The notes beneath the pieces are model-generated. The model worked only from the letters and a program-made list of their open reading frames with translations, was not told the origin of the DNA and did not search any database. Position numbers and translations under genes: made by a program. A stretch of 57,215 nt of DNA from Sphingomonas asaccharolytica NBRC 15499 (lineage in GTDB: Bacteria > Pseudomonadota > Alphaproteobacteria > Sphingomonadales > Sphingomonadaceae), in NCBI RefSeq assembly GCF_001598355.1, contig NZ_BCYU01000022.1, positions 1 through 57,215 of the forward strand. Reading direction: 5' to 3'. Below, piece after piece: positions 1 to 8,572 of the stretch. How positions within the stretch are numbered: position 1 is the first letter of the stretch; each line of letters begins with the position of its first letter.

Positions 1-130
1 CCCGCCGCGCAAGACGCACGAGGCGCGGCCGGCCAACCCCTATGCGCCGCGCGGCCGGGGCGGTAGCGGCAATCGCCGCCGGGGTCGTGGCGGCCAGGGC
101 GGCGGCGGCCGGACCCAAGCCAGCGCGTGA
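1..130 (+). CDS. C-terminal tail of a probable DEAD-box RNA helicase (5' end outside window)
   Basis: The frame starting at base 2 is open from the left edge to a TGA at 128-130 and encodes about 42 residues. The tail is strongly basic and glycine-rich, with NPYAPRGRGG and RRRGRGGQGGGG runs. Such RG-rich ends are typical of RhlE-like DEAD-box helicases in alphaproteobacteria, where they bind RNA. No helicase motif lies inside the window, so the assignment rests only on composition and on the NPYAPRG stretch. Another RG-rich RNA-binding protein is possible. A good intrinsic terminator follows 54 bases after the stop, which supports a real gene end here. Confidence 0.45.
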   Translation, partial: PPRKTHEARPANPYAPRGRGGSGNRRRGRGGQGGGGRTQASA

Positions 131-184
131 TTTGAGATACCTTCCTGGGCTTCGGCCTGGAGGGGATGAGTAAAGCGTACCGAA

Positions 185-214
185 AGGGCGTCGGAGCGAT
201 CCGGCGCCCTTTTT
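185..214 (+). terminator. Rho-independent terminator of the helicase-like gene
   Basis: AGGGCGTCGG (185-194) pairs with CCGGCGCCCT (201-210) around an AGCGAT loop, with one G-T pair, and is followed by a run of five T (210-214). It sits between the stop at 130 and the convergent gene ending at 229. Confidence 0.8.
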
Positions 215-228
215 GATGTTGGCAGGAA

Positions 229-1113
229 TCAGTCGTGCGATCGCCCGCCGGCCTTGGTGACCAGCGCGTTGATATAGGCAGTGAGCGTAGTCTCGCCGCG
301 CTCGGGCGCAGTCGGCATGTCGAAGCCGTCGTCAACGCTCACCGCCGTCATGCGCGCATAGGAATCGGCCGCCGCGTCCGAAAAGCCGAGCGCGCGATAC
401 GCGTCTACCCAGAGATCGCGCGGCGTCACCTGCACCGTCACGGCTTTCCCCAGCGCGGCGGCAAAAGCGGCGGCAACGTCATTCGCCGAATAGCGCTCGG
501 GTCCCTCGACATAATGAGGTTCCTCCACGCGCGGCAGTTCACGCAACCGCTGCGCCGCCGCGCGGCCAAGGTCGGCCGGCGCCACCATCGGAATCTTGAG
601 GTCGGCGGGGAACATCGTCGGCAGGGTGCCGTCCTTCGCCTGGTCGAGCGTCGCGTCCCAATTGCTCATATAGTAAGCGGCACGTTGGATCGTGACCGGG
701 ATCGGCTGGTTCAACAGCGCCTGCTCTAGATCGTACAGCACGCTGAGATCGCCGATACGCTCGCCCGACTGCGCGCCATAAGCCGATTCGACGACGACCT
801 TCTCGAGCCCCGATCCGTCGAGCGCGGCCACGATGGCACGCGCGGTCGCATGTTCCTCGCGGTCGGTGTCGGTGCTGGTCGCAGCGGGCGGGTTCAACAA
901 AAACGCGCGACGTCCGCGACGAAATGCGGCGCGTAAGGCGTCGACATCGCGAACATCGGCTTCGACGATCGCGATACCCTTGTTTTGCAAGTCACCAGCG
1001 TGGGACGCCTGGTGAACGATTGCAGTCACGTTTTCTCCGGCGTCCGACAGCGCGTCGACCACCGCCCGACCGACATGCCCGGTCGCTCCCATCACTACAT
1101 ACATATTGTCCAT
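229..1113 (-). CDS. NmrA-like atypical short-chain dehydrogenase (NAD(P)-binding)
   Basis: This 294-residue protein begins with a Rossmann strand and the GATGHVG nucleotide-binding motif at residues 9-15, as in NmrA/QOR2-type atypical SDRs. The body contains VVESAYGAQSG and IQRAAYYMSNW, typical of the family, and lacks the usual YxxxK catalytic pair of classical SDRs. These proteins are cytosolic and act as quinone or flavin reductases or as redox-sensing regulators; the substrate cannot be told. There are two possible starts, Met1 and Met4; both leave the Rossmann fold intact. It is divergent from the amidohydrolase gene across about 134 bases. Confidence 0.8.
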   Translation of the reverse strand: MDNMYVVMGATGHVGRAVVDALSDAGENVTAIVHQASHAGDLQNKGIAIVEADVRDVDALRAAFRRGRRAFLLNPPAATSTDTDREEHATARAIVAALDGSGLEKVVVESAYGAQSGERIGDLSVLYDLEQALLNQPIPVTIQRAAYYMSNWDATLDQAKDGTLPTMFPADLKIPMVAPADLGRAAAQRLRELPRVEEPHYVEGPERYSANDVAAAFAAALGKAVTVQVTPRDLWVDAYRALGFSDAAADSYARMTAVSVDDGFDMPTAPERGETTLTAYINALVTKAGGRSHD

Positions 1114-1247
1114 CCCATGAAGCGGATGAGAGTAGCAACGTTCGGGGCCGTGTTTTGCTGCCTGACCTTTGCACGCGTGCCGCAGATATCCGGTTGCCTC
1201 GGCGCGCGGACCGCGTCAGTCTCGGCGCGCCTGCACAGGGGGATAAT

Positions 1248-3287
1248 ATGCGCCGGATTCTGCTCGCGTCACTGCTCGCCGCTACCGCATCGATCGCCGG
1301 GGCGGCATCGACGCCCAAGGAGGAGCTGATGGCGCCGCCGGCGGGCGCGCGGCATTATACGATCAGCTCGACCGCCGGGAAGCATGGCGACGTGTGGTCG
1401 TGGACGATGCCCGATGGCCGCGTCGCCTATCGCATGTCGATGTCGCTGCGCGGCTGGGTCACCGAAACCGACGAGCTGGTGACCCTGGCGCCCGACAAGC
1501 GGCCGTCGGCGATCGCGATCCGCGGCTTTACCGATTCGGGCGATGCCACCGAGACGTTCGATGTCGATGCCGGCGGCGTTGCGCGCTGGAAAACCGCCGT
1601 CGACTCCGGCTCCGCGCCGTTCGCCGCGCGGCGCTACAATAGCTATGGCGGCCCCTGGCTCGCCGGGGAAATGGACGTCAACGCGCTGGTCGCGGCGGGC
1701 GCCAAGGGCATCGATCTGCTGCCGACCGGCCATGCCAGCATCAAGATAGGCCAGCCGCTGACGATCGACGGTCCGCAAGGCAAGAAGACCGTCAAACTCG
1801 CTTTCATCACCGGTTATGGCTTCTCGCCGTCGCCGGTCTGGCTCGATCAGGACAATCGCTTCTTCGGCAATGCCGGGCAGATCTCGCTGCTGCCCGAGGG
1901 CTATGAGAGCGATGGCCCCAGGATGAAGGACGTCCAGGACAAGGCGATCGCGACGATGGTCCGCGATATCGCCCACAGCTTCCTGGCGCCGGCGAACCGC
2001 ACGCCGACCCTGGTCGACAATGTGCTGATGTTCGATTCGGTCGCGGGTACGTACCTGCCCAACCGCGCGGTGCTGATCTCGAACGGCAAGGTCGCCGCGG
2101 TCGGCGCGGCGGGGTCGATCAAGGCGCCGACGGGAGCCGTGGTCGTCGACGGGCGGGGCAAGACGTTGCTCCCCGGCTTGTGGGATTCGCACCAGCATGT
2201 CGGGGACGACTGGAACCTGCTCCAGAATGTCGCCACCGGCATGACCAATTACCGCAGCCCGGGATCGCTGATCGAGGATGCGCTGAGCATCTACAAGCGC
2301 CGCGCCGCCGGCGACCTGCTCGCGCCCGATGGCAAGATTTCGGTGATCGTCGACCGCAAGGATCCGCTTGCCGCGCAGGGTGCGCTTACCGTGTCGTCGG
2401 CCGCCGAAACCATCGCCGCGGTCGACAAGATCAAGGCAGCTGGCCTGTGGGGCGTCAAATTCTACACCTCGATGAACCCGGCCTGGATCGCTCCCGGCGC
2501 TGCCGAGGCCCACAAGCTCGGCCTGCACGTCCATGGCCATGTGCCTGCCGGCATGCGGCCGCTCGATGCGGTCCGGGCGGGCTATGACGAAGTCACCCAC
2601 ATCAACTTCATCATGATGCAGGCGATGCCGCAGGACGTGGTCGACAAGGCCAATACCGCGGCGCGGCTGGAGGGGCCGGCCAAATACGGCAAGGATGTTG
2701 ACCTCGATTCCCCCACGATGAAGGCGTTCTACGCCGAGCTCGCGACACGCAAGACGATCATCGATCCGACCTTGACGGTGTGGGAGCCGCTGATGACGTC
2801 GGACGGCAGTGCCCTCTCACCCGAATATGCGCCGTTCGCCGAGGTGGCGCCGCCCTCGGTCGCGCGCGGCTGGAAGATTGCGGGCTATCCGTTGTTCGGC
2901 GGCCTGACCCGCGACGATTTCCGCAAGAGCTTCGTCAAGATGGTCGACCTGGTCGGGCGGCTTCACCAGGCGGGCGTGCCGATCGTCGCCGGTACCGATG
3001 GCTATGGGCTGGAACTGGTGCGCGAACTCGAACTCTATCAGCAGGCCGGGCTGACCAATGCGGAGTCGCTCCAGACCGCGACGATCGTGCCGGCGCGGAT
3101 GACCGGGATGGACGGCCGTGTCGGATCGATCGCTCCAGGCAAGACTGCGGACATCATCCTGGTCGATGGCGACGTGTCGAAGGACCTGACCAATCTCCGC
3201 CATGTCCGGACGGTGTTCCTCGACGGCTATCGCCTCGACGGCGCCGCGTTGCGGCAGGCGAGCGGCCTCAGCGGGATGCCGAAGTAG
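1248..3287 (+). CDS. Secreted amidohydrolase-family metal-dependent hydrolase
   Basis: The chosen ATG at 1248 follows AGGGGG by a few bases and opens a clear signal peptide (MRRILLASLLAATASIAGAAS), although the frame is open further upstream. The mature protein (679 residues in all) has about 250 N-terminal residues of unknown role and then an amidohydrolase domain. It shows LPGLWDSHQHVGD with the metal-binding HxH at about 315-317, GVKFYTS with a candidate carbamylated Lys, HVHGHVP, THINF and the late AGTDGYG aspartate. The C-terminal ADIILVDGD strand completes the composite beta-sandwich. Proteins of this type are periplasmic dipeptidases or imidazolonepropionase-like hydrolases; the substrate is unknown. 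Confidence 0.85.
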   Translation: MRRILLASLLAATASIAGAASTPKEELMAPPAGARHYTISSTAGKHGDVWSWTMPDGRVAYRMSMSLRGWVTETDELVTLAPDKRPSAIAIRGFTDSGDATETFDVDAGGVARWKTAVDSGSAPFAARRYNSYGGPWLAGEMDVNALVAAGAKGIDLLPTGHASIKIGQPLTIDGPQGKKTVKLAFITGYGFSPSPVWLDQDNRFFGNAGQISLLPEGYESDGPRMKDVQDKAIATMVRDIAHSFLAPANRTPTLVDNVLMFDSVAGTYLPNRAVLISNGKVAAVGAAGSIKAPTGAVVVDGRGKTLLPGLWDSHQHVGDDWNLLQNVATGMTNYRSPGSLIEDALSIYKRRAAGDLLAPDGKISVIVDRKDPLAAQGALTVSSAAETIAAVDKIKAAGLWGVKFYTSMNPAWIAPGAAEAHKLGLHVHGHVPAGMRPLDAVRAGYDEVTHINFIMMQAMPQDVVDKANTAARLEGPAKYGKDVDLDSPTMKAFYAELATRKTIIDPTLTVWEPLMTSDGSALSPEYAPFAEVAPPSVARGWKIAGYPLFGGLTRDDFRKSFVKMVDLVGRLHQAGVPIVAGTDGYGLELVRELELYQQAGLTNAESLQTATIVPARMTGMDGRVGSIAPGKTADIILVDGDVSKDLTNLRHVRTVFLDGYRLDGAALRQASGLSGMPK

Positions 3288-3334
3288 CAATCAAGCGCGA
3301 ACGGCGGCGCGCCGACCGCTAAGGGGGAATATCA

Positions 3335-3745
3335 ATGATGGAACATCGCTGGACCGCGATCGTCACGATCGTGGCGCTGCTGGTCTATTTCTACATGAGC
3401 CTGCAGGTCGGCCGCGCGCGCGGCACATCGGGCATCGCCGCGCCCGCCATGACCGGCGACCCGCTGCTCGAGCGCGCATTGCGGGTGCACCTCAACACGC
3501 TCGAAGGACTGCCGCTGTTCCTCGGCGGGCTGTGGCTGTTCGCGATCTATTGGAACGAATGCGTCGCGGCCGGGCTGGGCGTGGTGTGGATCGCTGGCCG
3601 GCTGATCTACGCCGCCGGCTATATGGCGGATCCGGGCAAGCGCAGCACCGGCTTCCTGATCCAGTTCGCGGCCAGCGGGGTTCTGCTGCTCGGGGCGTTG
3701 GGGAAGATCGTCTATAGCTTGGCGGTGCATGGCGTCGGCGCATAG
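3335..3745 (+). CDS. MAPEG-family membrane protein
   Basis: This 136-residue protein has four hydrophobic segments, starting with IVTIVALLVYFYMSL. The family hallmark ERALRVHLNTLE lies in the first loop, where MAPEG proteins bind glutathione. The family includes microsomal glutathione transferase-like enzymes and many bacterial members of unknown substrate. The length is normal. The start has AAGGGGG upstream and a double ATG. It follows the amidohydrolase by 47 bases on the same strand, so the two may be cotranscribed, but no functional link is evident. It converges on the regulator gene ending at 3767. Confidence 0.85.
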   Translation: MMEHRWTAIVTIVALLVYFYMSLQVGRARGTSGIAAPAMTGDPLLERALRVHLNTLEGLPLFLGGLWLFAIYWNECVAAGLGVVWIAGRLIYAAGYMADPGKRSTGFLIQFAASGVLLLGALGKIVYSLAVHGVGA

Positions 3746-3766
3746 CCGAGCGCGAGTCCAGCCGCA

Positions 3767-4729
3767 CTAATGTTGAAAACTGGCGCGGTACTGGGCTGGC
3801 GTGATGCCTAGGCGATCGGCGAACACCATCCGCATCCGGTCTGCGGTGCCGAAACCGCAGTCGAACGCGACTGCCTTCAGCGGCAGATGCGTTCCTTCGA
3901 GCAGCATGCGGGCGGCGTCGACGCGCGCGCGCTCGACGAATTCGTGCGGGGTGATCCCCGTCTCGCGCACGAAGTGCCGCGCCATGTTGCGCGCGCTCAT
4001 CCCCACCGTCTCGGCCAGCGATGCGAGCGTGTGACGCTGGCCGATATGCGCCATCACGTGTGCCTGCAGCCGGGCGATCGGCGATTCCGGGTCGGCCGGG
4101 GCCGAGAGATAGGGACTGAACTGCGACTGCCCTCCCTGGCGCTGGGCGAGCACCACCAATCTTTTGGCCACGGCAACGGCGACATCGGCGCCGTGACGCT
4201 CCCGCACCAAAGCGAGCGCAAGGTCGATCCCGGCCGTCACGCCGGCAGAGGTGATGATCGGCCCGTCCCGCACATGGATCAAATCGGGCTCGACCCGGGC
4301 GGCGGGAAAGCGGGCGGCGAGTTTGTCCGCCACTTGCCAATGCGTGGTGACCCGGCGGCCGTCGAGCAGGCCGGCATTACCCAAGGCGAACGCTCCGGTG
4401 CAGATCGAGCCGAGCATCTCCGTGCGCGAAGCGACTGAGCGAAGCCAGGCGCCCATCGCCGGATCGGGATCGGCATAAGGCAAGTTCGGCCCGCCCGCGA
4501 CCAGGACAAGATCGTACCGATCCGACGCTTCGTCGAAACTCAGATCGGGCATGATCTGCATATTGTTCGATGCGCGGAGCGGCGCCCTGTCGCGCGCGAC
4601 GAGCAGCGTCTAGTAGCGGTCGGCGTCGGGGATGAACGCGTTCGCCTCGGCGAAGACGTCGCTCGGACCGGCCACGTCGAGCGCCTGGACGCCGTCATGG
4701 ATTACCAGGGCCACTTTCCCCCCAGGCAT
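3767..4729 (-). pseudogene. GlxA-type AraC-family regulator with DJ-1/PfpI domain, interrupted by an in-frame TAG
   Basis: A single reading frame runs from ATG 4729 (preceded by GGGAGACG) to the stop at 3767 and encodes a standard GlxA regulator of about 320 residues. Its 39 N-terminal residues carry VALVIHDGVQALDVAGPSD. A TAG at 4612-4610 then interrupts the frame, followed in the same frame by TLLVARDRAPLRAS, NNMQIMPDLSF and the rest of the DJ-1/PfpI domain (LGSICTGAFALG, the nucleophile-elbow region). The C-terminus has an AraC double HTH (TLASLAETVGMSARN, FDCGFGTADRMRMVF). Homology thus continues across the stop, so one base substitution is enough to explain it. A shorter product from ATG 4561 would lack the first strands of the fold. 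It is divergent from the HD gene at 4925, its likely former target. Confidence 0.8.
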
Positions 4730-4924
4730 GGCTCGTCTCCCGTTGGCGCGAATCGACGCGCGCTTGTCCAGAATCGCAGGATGCCCGCGATTGAGTCGAG
4801 AGGCACGCACCGCCAAGTTGAAACGGTCGGAGCGCATCGACCCTCTCCGCGTCGATCGAACGAAGACCAACCCTGTCGCGTGCCCGTTCACGCCACGCGA
4901 CGTCGCGTCGAAAAGGAACTTGCG

Positions 4925-5566
4925 ATGAGCGCTGCAATTGCCGGCATCCCCGTCCCCGACAGCGGGATCGCGCGCGCCGCCACCCAATTGGTCCGCGACG
5001 CCGAAGACGATCTGCTGTTCCACCATAGCCGCCGCGTCTTTTTCTGGGGCGCGCTGACGGCCGAGCGCCGAGCGCTCAAATACGATCCCGAGCTGCTCTA
5101 TCTCGGTGCCATGTTCCACGACATGGGCCTGACGCCGGCACATGCCAGTGCCGACCTGCGGTTCGAGGTCGATGGCGCCAATGCCGCGCGCGACTTCATG
5201 ACCAGCTATGGCGTCGCGGAACGCGATATCGAGGACGTCTGGACCGCGATCGCGCTCCACACCACGCCGGGAATTCCCGAGCATATGCGGCCGACCATCG
5301 CTCTGGTGACCGCCGGCGTCGAGATGGACGTGCTGGGCATCTCCTATCGCGATTTCACCCAGGAACAGCGCGATCAGGTCTGCGCGTGCCACCCGCGCGA
5401 GGCCAATTTCAAGGAAAGCATCATCGATCATTTCGCCGCGGGGATTGCGAGCAAGCCGCTGACCACCTTCGGCAACGTCAAGGCCGACGTGCTCGCGCTC
5501 AAGGACAGGAATTACGTGCGCCAGAATTTCTGCGCGCTGATCCTCGGATCGGCCTGGCCGAATTGA
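4925..5566 (+). CDS. HD-domain hydrolase, cyanamide hydratase-like (copy 1)
   Basis: This 213-residue protein starts at ATG 4925 behind AAAAGGAA. It contains the metal-binding HD pair in GAMFHDMGL, an upstream histidine in LLFHHSRRVFFWG, and ALHTTPGIPEHM. This pattern matches small HD proteins related to fungal and bacterial cyanamide hydratase (Ddi2/Cah), which bind zinc. The substrate is not determined and many family members have unknown activity. It is the first gene of a three-gene run with an AhpD-like gene (5590) and a second HD copy (6100), about 60% similar by eye. A GlxA-type regulator is divergent upstream. Confidence 0.8.
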   Translation: MSAAIAGIPVPDSGIARAATQLVRDAEDDLLFHHSRRVFFWGALTAERRALKYDPELLYLGAMFHDMGLTPAHASADLRFEVDGANAARDFMTSYGVAERDIEDVWTAIALHTTPGIPEHMRPTIALVTAGVEMDVLGISYRDFTQEQRDQVCACHPREANFKESIIDHFAAGIASKPLTTFGNVKADVLALKDRNYVRQNFCALILGSAWPN

Positions 5567-5589
5567 CCCCCGACAATTGGAGATATGAG

Positions 5590-6048
5590 ATGACTATGCG
5601 CATGGATTACGAAACGGCGGCCCCTGGCGCGATAAAGGCGCTCGGCGGCGTCTACGGCTATGTCGCGCAGAGCGGGCTGGCCAAGCCGCTCGTCGACCTT
5701 GTCTATCTTCGCGTCTCGCAGATCAACGGCTGCGCCTATTGCATCGACATGCATTCGCGCGAGCTGTCGCGCGATGGCATGTCCTGGGAAAAGCTCGTGC
5801 TGGTCCCGGTCTGGCGCGAAGCCGGTGGCCTATTCGACGATCGCGAGCGCGCGGCGCTGGCCTGGGCGGAGACGGTGACCCGCGTCGCCGAAATCGGCGT
5901 GCCGCAAAGCGACTATGATGCGGCCGCCGCCGTGTTCGACGACAAGGAATTGACGGACCTTACCGTCGCGATCGGGCTGATGAACGCCTATAACCGGCTG
6001 GCGATCAGCTTCCGGCGCCCGCCATCCGCCGCCGGCAAGGGCCACTGA
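5590..6048 (+). CDS. Carboxymuconolactone decarboxylase / AhpD-like protein
   Basis: This 152-residue protein belongs to the AhpD/CMD fold. It has the redox motif CAYCIDMHS (CxxC followed by His three residues on), flanked by LVYLRVSQING and a C-terminal helix LTVAIGLMNAYNRLAISF. Such proteins act as alkylhydroperoxidase-like thiol reductants, though many have unknown substrates. GGAGA lies 7-10 bases before ATG 5590; ATG 5596 and 5602 are also in frame. It sits 23 bases behind HD copy 1 and 51 bases before HD copy 2, so the three are probably one transcript. Confidence 0.85.
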   Translation: MTMRMDYETAAPGAIKALGGVYGYVAQSGLAKPLVDLVYLRVSQINGCAYCIDMHSRELSRDGMSWEKLVLVPVWREAGGLFDDRERAALAWAETVTRVAEIGVPQSDYDAAAAVFDDKELTDLTVAIGLMNAYNRLAISFRRPPSAAGKGH

Positions 6049-6099
6049 AGCGCCGCGACGTCGAACGAGCGACGCCGCCAGAATTCAAAGGAAATCGCC

Positions 6100-6747
6100 A
6101 TGTCTTCGATCCTGTGCGGAATAACCGTTCCCGACAGCAAGATTGCGCGCGAAGCGACCGAATTGCTTCGCGACGCGTCGAGCGACCTGTTGTTCGACCA
6201 TTCGCTCCGGGTGTTTTTCTGGGCAGCGCTCGCGGGCAACCGCAAGCAGTTCGAATACGATCCCGAGCTGCTTTATGTCGGCGCGATGTTCCACGATTTC
6301 GGCCTCACCGACCGGTATCGCGCGAGCCAGCAGCGGTTCGAGGTCGATGGCGCCAACGCGGCGCGCGATTTCCTGCGCGGCCACGGCATCGCTCAGCACG
6401 ATCTGGATCGCGTCTGGGCCGCGATCGCCCTCCACACCACGCCGGGCATCCCGCACCTGATGCAGCCGGAGATCGCCTTGCTGCACGCCGCCGCCGGCAT
6501 GGACGTTGCCGGGCGCGGCTATGCCGATTTCACCGACGAAGAGCGGGCGGCGGTGACCGGTGCCTATCCGCGCGGCATCGATTTCGAAGCGGGCATGATC
6601 GACGAATTCTACCAGGGCCTGAAGCATCGGCCCGACAGCACGTTCGGCACGCTCAACGACGATTATCTGGCGTTTCGCGACCCGACATTCCGGCGCGGCG
6701 ACATTTGCAGCATCATGCTGACGTCGCCCTGGGTTTGCGCGCACTAG
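6100..6747 (+). CDS. HD-domain hydrolase, cyanamide hydratase-like (copy 2)
   Basis: This 215-residue paralogue of the protein at 4925 shares VPDSKIAREATELLRD, GAMFHDFGL, RFEVDGANAARDF and ALHTTPGIP with it. The metal-binding HD pair and surrounding histidines are kept in both copies, so neither looks decayed. AAAGGAAA precedes the ATG at a normal distance. The two copies differ mostly in the C-terminal third, which may mean different substrates or a heteromer. It converges on the antiporter gene ending at 6794. Confidence 0.8.
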   Translation: MSSILCGITVPDSKIAREATELLRDASSDLLFDHSLRVFFWAALAGNRKQFEYDPELLYVGAMFHDFGLTDRYRASQQRFEVDGANAARDFLRGHGIAQHDLDRVWAAIALHTTPGIPHLMQPEIALLHAAAGMDVAGRGYADFTDEERAAVTGAYPRGIDFEAGMIDEFYQGLKHRPDSTFGTLNDDYLAFRDPTFRRGDICSIMLTSPWVCAH

Positions 6748-6793
6748 GGAGGACATCAGCCGCGCGGATGACGCAAGCGGCGACCAGCGCGCG

Positions 6794-8377
6794 CTACTCT
6801 CCCCGTTGCAGGATAATCCCCAACTCCTCGACATCCAGATCCCGCTCGAGTTCCTGCAGCACCTCGTCCTCGATCTGCCCAGCGCGGTGGACGCGGATCA
6901 GTTCGGCGCGGCCGGCGGCGATCGCGGTCAGGATGACGTCGAAATGCGGGCGGACATTCTCCATGAACGTGTCGGCATCCGCCGCGTAGCGCTGGATCGC
7001 CTCGAGCCGCTTGTGGGACTGCTTGAGCAGTTGCGGGTGGATCAGCGTGCCGTCCTCATCATAGGCATTGGCTTCGATCGCAGCGTTACGGGCGCCAGCG
7101 ATCGCCGCCTCGGTCTCCGCCATCGTCATCTTCGCCGGCGGGTCCTTGTCCTCCGGTTCGACCGTCCGGATCAGCCAGCCCAGGCTCGTCCCCTGCACGA
7201 CGACGGTGGCGAAGATCACCGCGAAGGCAGTGACCAGCATCAGGTCGCGCCCCGGGATCGCCGCGGGCAGGGACAGCGCCACCGCCAGCGTGACCACGCC
7301 GCGCATGCCCGCCCAGCTCAGCACCGTCGCCTGGCGCACGCCGAGCGGTCGCGCGCGCTTCAGCCCCGCGGCCCGAAGCGCCGCAAGCAGGCCGTCATTG
7401 GCGAAGATCCAGACGAAACGCGCGCCCACGATCGTCAGCACGACGCCCAGGATCGGGATCGTCATCGTCGCGGTGACCGCCTCGATCCCGCCGACGCGAT
7501 CGAGCACCCCGCGCAACGACGAGCCGATCAGGATGAAGACGATCGCCTCGAGCACGAATACCATCGTCTGCCAAAAGGCGCTGCCGCGCAGCCGCACGGG
7601 GGCGGAAAAGACGATATGCTGGTACCAGCCGAGCATCAGCCCGGCGACCACCGTCGCGATCACGCCAGAGACATGGACCCGCTCGCCGGCGATATAGGCG
7701 ACCCAGCACATCAGGGTGTTGGCCATGATGATCAGCGTCTGGTCCTTCAGCCGCTTGACCACGAACAGCCAGCCCGCTGCGACCGCCAGCCCGACCACCA
7801 CCCCGCCGAGCGCGAGCAGGAAGAAACTGGTGACCGCTGCGCCGGCGCTGAACGTACCGCTCAACGTCGCCGCCACGGCGAAGCGGAACAGCACCAGCCC
7901 GGTCGCGTCGTTGATCAGGCTTTCGCCCTCGACCAGCGCCGACAATCGGCGCGGAAGCTTGACGTTCTGCAGCACCGCGCGCGCCGACACCGCGTCGGGC
8001 GGCGACACGATCGCACCTAGCGCGAAGCAAGCTGCCCAGGGCAATTCGGGGACGAGCCAATGCGTGACGACCCCGACCGCCAGCGTGGTGAAGATGATCG
8101 CCCCGATGGCGAGCGACAGAATACCCGGCAAATGCCGCCGGAACCGCCCGAACGCGGTGAAATAGGCGCCATCCATCAGCAGCGGCGGCAGGAACAGCAC
8201 CAGTGCCAGTTCGGGATCGAGCGCCACGGGCGGCAGTCCGGGGATGAACGCGAGCCCACCGCCGCCGACCAGCAAGGCGGTCGATGGCGGCAGCCTCAGC
8301 CGCCGCGCCGCCCAATGCAGCGCGACGACGCCGACCAGCAAGGCCAGGACGAGTTCGAAAGTCTCGACAGGACGCAT
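6794..8377 (-). CDS. CPA1-family Na+/H+ (or K+/H+) antiporter
   Basis: This is a 527-residue inner-membrane protein with about twelve hydrophobic segments. The family core is visible: LFLPPLLMDGAYFTAFG, then GAIVSPPDAVSARAVLQ and LVEGESLINDATGLVLFR, which carry the acidic transport residues, and LSWAGMRGVVTLAVALSLP. The hydrophilic C-terminus of about 100 residues is typical of NhaP/YjcE-like members. GGGGAAA before ATG 8377 supports this start over the longer TTG (8479) or ATG (8389) options. The gene lies 195 bases downstream of a KirBac channel on the same strand, which suggests joint control of cation balance, but they need not share a promoter. Confidence 0.88.
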   Translation of the reverse strand: MRPVETFELVLALLVGVVALHWAARRLRLPPSTALLVGGGGLAFIPGLPPVALDPELALVLFLPPLLMDGAYFTAFGRFRRHLPGILSLAIGAIIFTTLAVGVVTHWLVPELPWAACFALGAIVSPPDAVSARAVLQNVKLPRRLSALVEGESLINDATGLVLFRFAVAATLSGTFSAGAAVTSFFLLALGGVVVGLAVAAGWLFVVKRLKDQTLIIMANTLMCWVAYIAGERVHVSGVIATVVAGLMLGWYQHIVFSAPVRLRGSAFWQTMVFVLEAIVFILIGSSLRGVLDRVGGIEAVTATMTIPILGVVLTIVGARFVWIFANDGLLAALRAAGLKRARPLGVRQATVLSWAGMRGVVTLAVALSLPAAIPGRDLMLVTAFAVIFATVVVQGTSLGWLIRTVEPEDKDPPAKMTMAETEAAIAGARNAAIEANAYDEDGTLIHPQLLKQSHKRLEAIQRYAADADTFMENVRPHFDVILTAIAAGRAELIRVHRAGQIEDEVLQELERDLDVEELGIILQRGE

Positions 8378-8572
8378 CGCTTTCCCCATCTCGCCGGGCC
8401 GATGCTGACCCGCTTCCTTGCCTGATCCGAACCCGATCGTGCCACCGCGGGAGGCAGGGCGGAAGGCCTCTTCTTTCAAGGCGGTGGGTCAGCCGTACGG
8501 AAAACTCGCCGTTTGAGCGCGCGGTACTCCGGCGATTCTCGCGGGGATCGACCTCGGGTTCGCGCCGGCCAG

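Noticed and set aside
924..1247. Upstream extension of the amidohydrolase frame
   Set aside because: The frame is open by GC bias only; ATG 1248 has a strong ribosome site and a signal peptide, while the extension is arginine-rich and overlaps the opposite gene start.
1269..2600. Long minus-strand open frame of 443 codons opposite the amidohydrolase
   Set aside because: Arg/Gly/Asp-rich antisense shadow of a high-GC gene with no domain pattern.
4610..4612. Amber codon decoded as an amino acid such as pyrrolysine
   Set aside because: No pyrrolysine system or suppressor is expected in this lineage and other genes use TAG as a normal stop.
8378..8479. Longer TTG or ATG starts of the CPA1 antiporter
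   Set aside because: They add a hydrophilic, non-conserved stretch with no ribosome site; ATG 8377 has GGGGAAA upstream and the first helix follows soon after.
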